From the NCBI GenBank assembly GCA_964455395.1, contig CAYVWB010000022.1, positions 1 to 55,222 on the forward strand: a DNA stretch of 55,222 bases, in the 5' to 3' direction. Positions 51,518 to 55,222 of this stretch are shown one piece after another (position 1 is the first letter of the stretch; every line of letters begins with the position of its first letter). The notes beneath the pieces were generated by a model. It did no database searches, was not told the DNA's origin, and worked only from the letters and a program-made list of their open reading frames with translations. The stretch is from CAYVWB01 sp964455395 (GTDB lineage Bacteria > Desulfobacterota > Desulfovibrionia > Desulfovibrionales > Desulfovibrionaceae). The translations under genes were made by a program, and so were the position numbers.

Positions 51518-53290
51518 ATGCTGAAGGATCTGCGTGTAGGCGTTCGGTTGGCGATCGGATTCGGGCTCGTTTTGCTGGTGACAAGCACGGTTTCTGTGGT
51601 GGGCTTGAAGGATCTTGGCAAGATCGAGGAGACCACCGACTGGAACTCCCACACCTATGAAGTCCTGCTGGACACCAAGCAGGTGCTGCTGGCCCTGGTC
51701 AACATGGAGACGGGACTGCGCGGCTTCGCCCTGGCTGGGGACGAGGCCTTTCTGGAGCCTTTCCATGCGGGCCGGGAGGCCTTCGAGGAGTGGTGGGGCG
51801 AACTCAAGCGGCTCACGGCGGACAATCCGCAACAGCAGGAGCGCCTCGACGCCTTGAAGACGCTGGAGCAGCAGTGGGAGGACGTCGCCGTCAACCCGCT
51901 CATCGCGCTGCGCCGGGAGGCGAAAGCCGGGCGGGCCGACATGGTCGAAGTGACGGCCTTCGTCCAGGCGGCAAGAGGTCGACAGCTGATGGACGCCATG
52001 CGGGAGCGCATCGCCGCCATCGAGACGGAGGAATACGCCCTGCTGGAGGAGCGCCAGGCCGCCATGAACGCCTACATCCACGAAGCGCAGAATTTCCTGC
52101 TCTATGGCGCGATCATCGCCTTCGTGGTGGGCGCCGGCGGCGGCGTGTTCTGCGCGCGCAGCATCACGAAGCCCACGCATGCGCTCGTCGGTTTCGCACA
52201 GGCCGTGGCCGGGGGGGATCTCTCCAGGGAGCTGCGCCTGCGCCAGAACGACGAACTCGGCGCTTTGGCGGAGGCCTTGCGTCGCATGGTGGACGAGTTG
52301 AAGGAGAAGATCGCGGAAGCCAACGCCAAAAGCGAGGACGCCGCCCGCCAGGCCCAGGCCGCGCAAGAAGCCAAAGCCCGCGCGGATGACGCCACCCGCG
52401 CCGCCGAGCGCGCCAAAGCCGAGGGCATGCTCCAGGCCGCGAGCCGGCTGGAGCAGGTGGTGGGCGTGGTCTCCAGCGCTTCGGAGGAGCTCTCGGCGCA
52501 GGTCTCGCAGTCGCAACGCGGGGCCGAGGAACAATCGCAGCGGGTGGCGGAGATCGCCACCTCCATGGAAGAGATGAACGCCACGGTGCTGGAAGTGGCC
52601 AGCAACGCCTCCGCCACCTCGGAAAGCGCGCAACGCGCTCGGGACAAGGCCACGGAAGGGTCGCAGGTGGTGGGCCATGTGGTGGAGGGCATCGGCACGG
52701 TGCAGCGCCAGGCAGTGGCGCTCAAGCAGGAAATGGAGGCGCTCGGCAAGCAGGCCGAGGGCATAGGGCAAGTGGTTGACGTCATATCGGATATCGCGGA
52801 TCAGACCAACCTGCTCGCGCTGAACGCGGCCATCGAGGCGGCGCGGGCCGGCGAAGCCGGCAGGGGCTTCGCCGTGGTCGCGGACGAAGTGCGCAAGCTC
52901 GCCGAGAAGACCATGACCGCCACCAAGGAAGTGGGCGCAGCCATCGGCGCCATCCAGGGGGGCGCGCGCAGCAGCATGCAGAGCGTCGACGGCACGGTCC
53001 GCAACATCAGCGAGGCCACGGTGCGTGCGGAGGAAGCCGGAGGCGCCCTGGACGAGATCGTCGCGTTGGTGGCGGAAGCCTCTTCGCAGATCAGCTCCAT
53101 CGCCACCGCCTCGGAAGAGCAGTCCGCCACCAGCGAGGAAATGAACCGCGCCGTGGAGCAGGTCTCCTCCATCTCCGCGCAGACTGCGGCGGCCATGACG
53201 CAAGCCAGCGACGCGGTCCTCGAACTGGCGCGGCAGTCGCAGGAGCTGCAGTCGCTCATCAACACGATGAAGTCCGAAAGCGCCGCCTGA
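51518..53290 (+). CDS. CHASE3-type methyl-accepting chemotaxis protein
   Basis: 590 residues from ATG 51518 (GGGGG before it). TM1 (about 12-30), a periplasmic helical CHASE3-like sensor (ETGLRGFALAGDEAFLEPF), TM2 (about 193-212), HAMP, then the signalling domain with tip IADQTNLLALNAAIEAARAGEAGRGFAVVADEVRKLAEKT. Relays stimuli to CheA/CheW. The final Ala-Ala lacks the NWETF tether. Confidence 0.93.
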   Translation: MLKDLRVGVRLAIGFGLVLLVTSTVSVVGLKDLGKIEETTDWNSHTYEVLLDTKQVLLALVNMETGLRGFALAGDEAFLEPFHAGREAFEEWWGELKRLTADNPQQQERLDALKTLEQQWEDVAVNPLIALRREAKAGRADMVEVTAFVQAARGRQLMDAMRERIAAIETEEYALLEERQAAMNAYIHEAQNFLLYGAIIAFVVGAGGGVFCARSITKPTHALVGFAQAVAGGDLSRELRLRQNDELGALAEALRRMVDELKEKIAEANAKSEDAARQAQAAQEAKARADDATRAAERAKAEGMLQAASRLEQVVGVVSSASEELSAQVSQSQRGAEEQSQRVAEIATSMEEMNATVLEVASNASATSESAQRARDKATEGSQVVGHVVEGIGTVQRQAVALKQEMEALGKQAEGIGQVVDVISDIADQTNLLALNAAIEAARAGEAGRGFAVVADEVRKLAEKTMTATKEVGAAIGAIQGGARSSMQSVDGTVRNISEATVRAEEAGGALDEIVALVAEASSQISSIATASEEQSATSEEMNRAVEQVSSISAQTAAAMTQASDAVLELARQSQELQSLINTMKSESAA

Positions 53291-53783
53291 GCCGGCCGGC
53301 CCGCGTCGTCCTCGGGGGAACGCCATGCTTGGGCGGGCGCGCGCATCCGACCCTCCCCCCGGTCACGTCTCGGGTCACGTCTCGGGTCGCGTCTTCCCGG
53401 GGGGGGCTTGGGGAGAGCCAACGCACGACGCGGGTGACGGCGAGTGAAACCGCATCGCGCCACCTCCATGATGGACCGAGGGCGTGGGGCCGAGCGCATG
53501 TGATCGATCATGTTTGGTGAACAAGCTGCGCCTGCCGCCGCCGTGGCGCAAAGCCACGTCACGGGTGCTGGACGGCGCAGGCTCCTGTGTGTAGAGTCCC
53601 CGGACGGCGGCCGGGACGTCAGAGCCTTGCAGACCCCGCGCCGCCACGCCCGCAACCCTTCAGCGATTCTGAAGAATCGCGCATGCGCCCGGCGTCGTGG
53701 ACGGTTCTGTCGTGACGTGCAGGCTCTCGCAGGGTGTACGCGGGAACGCCGAGACTCTGCATCCCCAGGAGCGACACGCACGT
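53291..53783. other. Intergenic: tandem repeat and operator-like palindromes
   Basis: 493 bp before sbtA. GTCACGTCTCGG occurs twice in tandem (53362-53385) plus a partial third copy. TGATCGATCA (53501-53510) and GCGATTC-TGAA-GAATCGC (53663-53680, perfect 7-4-7) are possible regulator sites. No reading frame convinces. Confidence 0.6.
53663..53680. promoter_or_regulatory. Perfect inverted repeat upstream of sbtA
   Basis: GCGATTCTGAAGAATCGC, 7-bp arms around TGAA, about 103 bp upstream of the sbtA start. Candidate operator. Confidence 0.5.
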
Positions 53784-54725
53784 ATGGACCCGATCATTCT
53801 CTTCTTTCTGCTGGGGTTCGTGGCGCGGCTGCTGCGTTCCGAGCTGCGCCTGCCCTCTGTCGTCTATGAATTCCTGAGCATCCTGCTGCTGTTGGCCATC
53901 GGGTTGAAGGGCGGGGTGGAGCTCGCCAAGCAGCCGTTCTTCGCGCTGGCCCCGCAGATGGCGGCGGTGCTGGCCATGGGCTTTTTGCTGCCGCTGGTCG
54001 CCTTCCCCGTGTTGCGCAGCCTGGGCCGTTTTTCCCGGGCGGATTCCGCTTCCATCGCCGCGCACTACGGGTCCGTGAGCGTCGGGACGTATGCGGTGGC
54101 CGTGGCGTACATGACGAGCCGCCAGATCTTCTTCGAAGAGCACATGCCGCTGCTGCTGGTGCTGCTGGAGGCGCCGGCCATCCTGGTGGGCATTGTGCTG
54201 GCGCGGGGCGTTTCCAGGCGCACGAAATGGGGCACGGTGGCGCACGAGGTCTTTCTGGGCAAGGGCATCGTGCTGCTGCTGGGCGGTTTGCTCATCGGCT
54301 GGATCGCCGGGCCGGAGGGCCTCACCCCCATCACGCCTCTCTTTTTCGACATGTTCAAGGGCGTACTGGCGCTTTTCCTGCTGGAGATGGGCATCCTCAC
54401 GGCATCGCAGGTGGGCAGTTTGCGCAAGTACGGCCTCTTCCTGTTGGCGTTCGGGGTGGTCATGCCGCTCTTTTCGGGCGTGGTGGGCGCGTTGCTGGGC
54501 GCGATTCTGGGGCTCTCGGTGGGGGGCGCGGCCATGCTCAGCGTGCTGGCGGCCAGCGCCTCCTACATCGCCGTGCCGGCGGCCATGCGCATCTCCGTGC
54601 CGGAAGCGAACCCAACGCTCTCGCTCGCGGCGTCTTTGGGCGTCACTTTTCCCTTCAATGTCCTGGTGGGCATACCCATTTACCATGCGTTCGCCATGCG
54701 CGCGCATGCGCTTTTCGGGGGTTGA
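53784..54725 (+). CDS. sbtA: Sodium-dependent bicarbonate transporter SbtA
   Basis: About 313 residues, ten or so membrane segments in two inverted halves (DPIILFFLLGFVARLLRSEL; HYGSVSVGTYAVAVAYMTSRQ; MLSVLAASASYIAVPAAMR). High-affinity bicarbonate/Na+ symporter of the SbtA family. Start ATG 53784; AGGAG lies 12 bases upstream, a slightly long spacing. sbtB follows after 5 bp. Confidence 0.9.
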   Translation: MDPIILFFLLGFVARLLRSELRLPSVVYEFLSILLLLAIGLKGGVELAKQPFFALAPQMAAVLAMGFLLPLVAFPVLRSLGRFSRADSASIAAHYGSVSVGTYAVAVAYMTSRQIFFEEHMPLLLVLLEAPAILVGIVLARGVSRRTKWGTVAHEVFLGKGIVLLLGGLLIGWIAGPEGLTPITPLFFDMFKGVLALFLLEMGILTASQVGSLRKYGLFLLAFGVVMPLFSGVVGALLGAILGLSVGGAAMLSVLAASASYIAVPAAMRISVPEANPTLSLAASLGVTFPFNVLVGIPIYHAFAMRAHALFGG

Positions 54726-54730
54726 GTTTC

Positions 54731-55033
54731 ATGGAGATCCATTCGCGCAAACTCTTGACGATCATCACCGAGGCCGTGCTCGAAGGCCCCTTGCTGCGAG
54801 ACCTGGAGCGGATCGGCGCGCGGGGGTACACCGTGACGGACGCGCGCGGGAAGGGGGTCCGTGGCGTGCGTCCTGCGGGCTTCGAGCTCAACAGCTCCAT
54901 CCGCGTGGAAGTCATCTGCGACGAACCCATGGCCCGGACCATCGCCGCGCACATGAAGGAAGCGTATTACGAGGACTACGCCATGTCTCTCTTCCTGGTG
55001 GACGTGGGCGTCTTCCGTCCCGAGAAGTTCTGA
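54731..55033 (+). CDS. sbtB: PII-like regulator SbtB
   Basis: 100 residues, ATG 54731. PII-like fold (RKLLTIITEAVLEGPLLRDLERIGARGYTVTDARGKG). The C-terminus lacks the Cys-Gly-rich loop of cyanobacterial SbtB. It binds adenyl nucleotides in characterised members and regulates SbtA directly. Co-transcribed with sbtA. Confidence 0.88.
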   Translation: MEIHSRKLLTIITEAVLEGPLLRDLERIGARGYTVTDARGKGVRGVRPAGFELNSSIRVEVICDEPMARTIAAHMKEAYYEDYAMSLFLVDVGVFRPEKF

Positions 55034-55056
55034 GCCACCCCCTCGACCGAACTGGA

Positions 55057-55088
55057 AAGGGCTTGCGGGAACGATTCCGCGAGCCCTT
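55057..55088 (+). terminator. Terminator after sbtAB
   Basis: AAGGGCTTGCGG / CCGCGAGCCCTT, 12-bp stem with one G-U pair, 8-nt loop, then CTTC. It may act for both strands, as the minus side reads into TTTCC. Confidence 0.75.
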
Positions 55089-55090
55089 CT

Positions 55091-55222
55091 TCATGGCTGG
55101 CAGCAAGCCAAGGCCTCGGACCTCACCCCCGTGGCGCTGCTTCTGGATCGCAACGCCGCCATACAGGCCGCCGCAGGCGCCCGCATGTGGGGCTTCGTGT
55201 CGGCCTTCGACGCCGCCTGCAT
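55091..55222 (-). CDS. Possible 3' end of a gene running off the window (strand uncertain)
   Basis: On the minus strand the frame is open from the window edge to TGA at 55093-55091 and then meets the hairpin at 55057-55088, a tidy gene end (ends ATGVRSEALACCQP). On the plus strand the frame starting at TGG 55098 reads QQAKASDLTPVALLLDRNAA, which looks more protein-like but has no start codon. I cannot decide. Confidence 0.3.
   Translation of the reverse strand: MQAASKADTKPHMRAPAAACMAALRSRSSATGVRSEALACCQP

Overview
The window looks like a chromosomal segment of a motile, high-GC, sulfate-reducing type bacterium of the Desulfovibrionaceae or a close relative. That is inferred from gene content: a free-standing IMP cyclohydrolase, sigma-54-type flagellar promoters, a GlcF/HdrD-like iron-sulfur protein, many PAS and hybrid sensor kinases, and small proteins of the kind common in desulfovibrios. 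Coding density is high. I see no tRNA, rRNA, CRISPR array, insertion sequence or prophage. Two 10-N runs (30675-30684 in fliF, 41087-41096 in secA) mark scaffold joins, so this is a draft assembly.

Layout. 1-4.2 kb (+): obgE (5' end outside), proB, a flippase-like membrane protein and thiD, ending in a strong terminator. 4.3-10 kb: a small minus-strand gene, a PAS histidine kinase, an excisionase-like HTH gene with an operator-like palindrome, a glycogen-binding-module protein, a repressor-like protein that appears to lack its catalytic Ser, a STAS protein divergent from a bactofilin, and a 77-aa gene under a near-perfect Fur box. 10.3-14.8 kb (-): moxR-DUF58-transglutaminase operon. 14.8-20.3 kb (-): two paralogous exported 8-Cys proteins, then a hybrid kinase/FAD-oxidoreductase pair. 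20.6-25.9 kb (+): DMT exporter, asnB, an MJ1255-type glycosyltransferase and an unknown. 26.2-32.4 kb (-): flgB-flgC-fliE-fliF-fliG-fliH-fliI behind a sigma-54-type promoter, facing a second such promoter that drives a TPR gene. 33.8-43.3 kb: IMP cyclohydrolase and hflX (apparent AUA start), then minus-strand HD protein, argJ, a HicB-like protein, secA and an iron-sulfur protein.

43.5-48.7 kb (+) holds the most interesting region. A B12-type radical SAM enzyme with a PqqD-like C-terminal domain is followed 12 bp later by an 82-residue peptide. That peptide is a 16-residue leader plus twelve Cys-His-Ala/Ser-Pro units, with Cys at every fifth position. A hairpin, a Zn-ribbon SAM methyltransferase and an M19 dipeptidase follow. 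I read this as a RiPP (ribosomally made, modified peptide) biosynthetic operon. Its product and function are unknown to me.

49-55 kb: a 20-bp tandem repeat, modB-modA without modC (with nested inverted repeats upstream), a small hypothetical gene, a CHASE3-type chemoreceptor, and sbtA-sbtB (bicarbonate transporter plus PII-like regulator). The last 130 bases may be the end of a gene whose strand I cannot settle.
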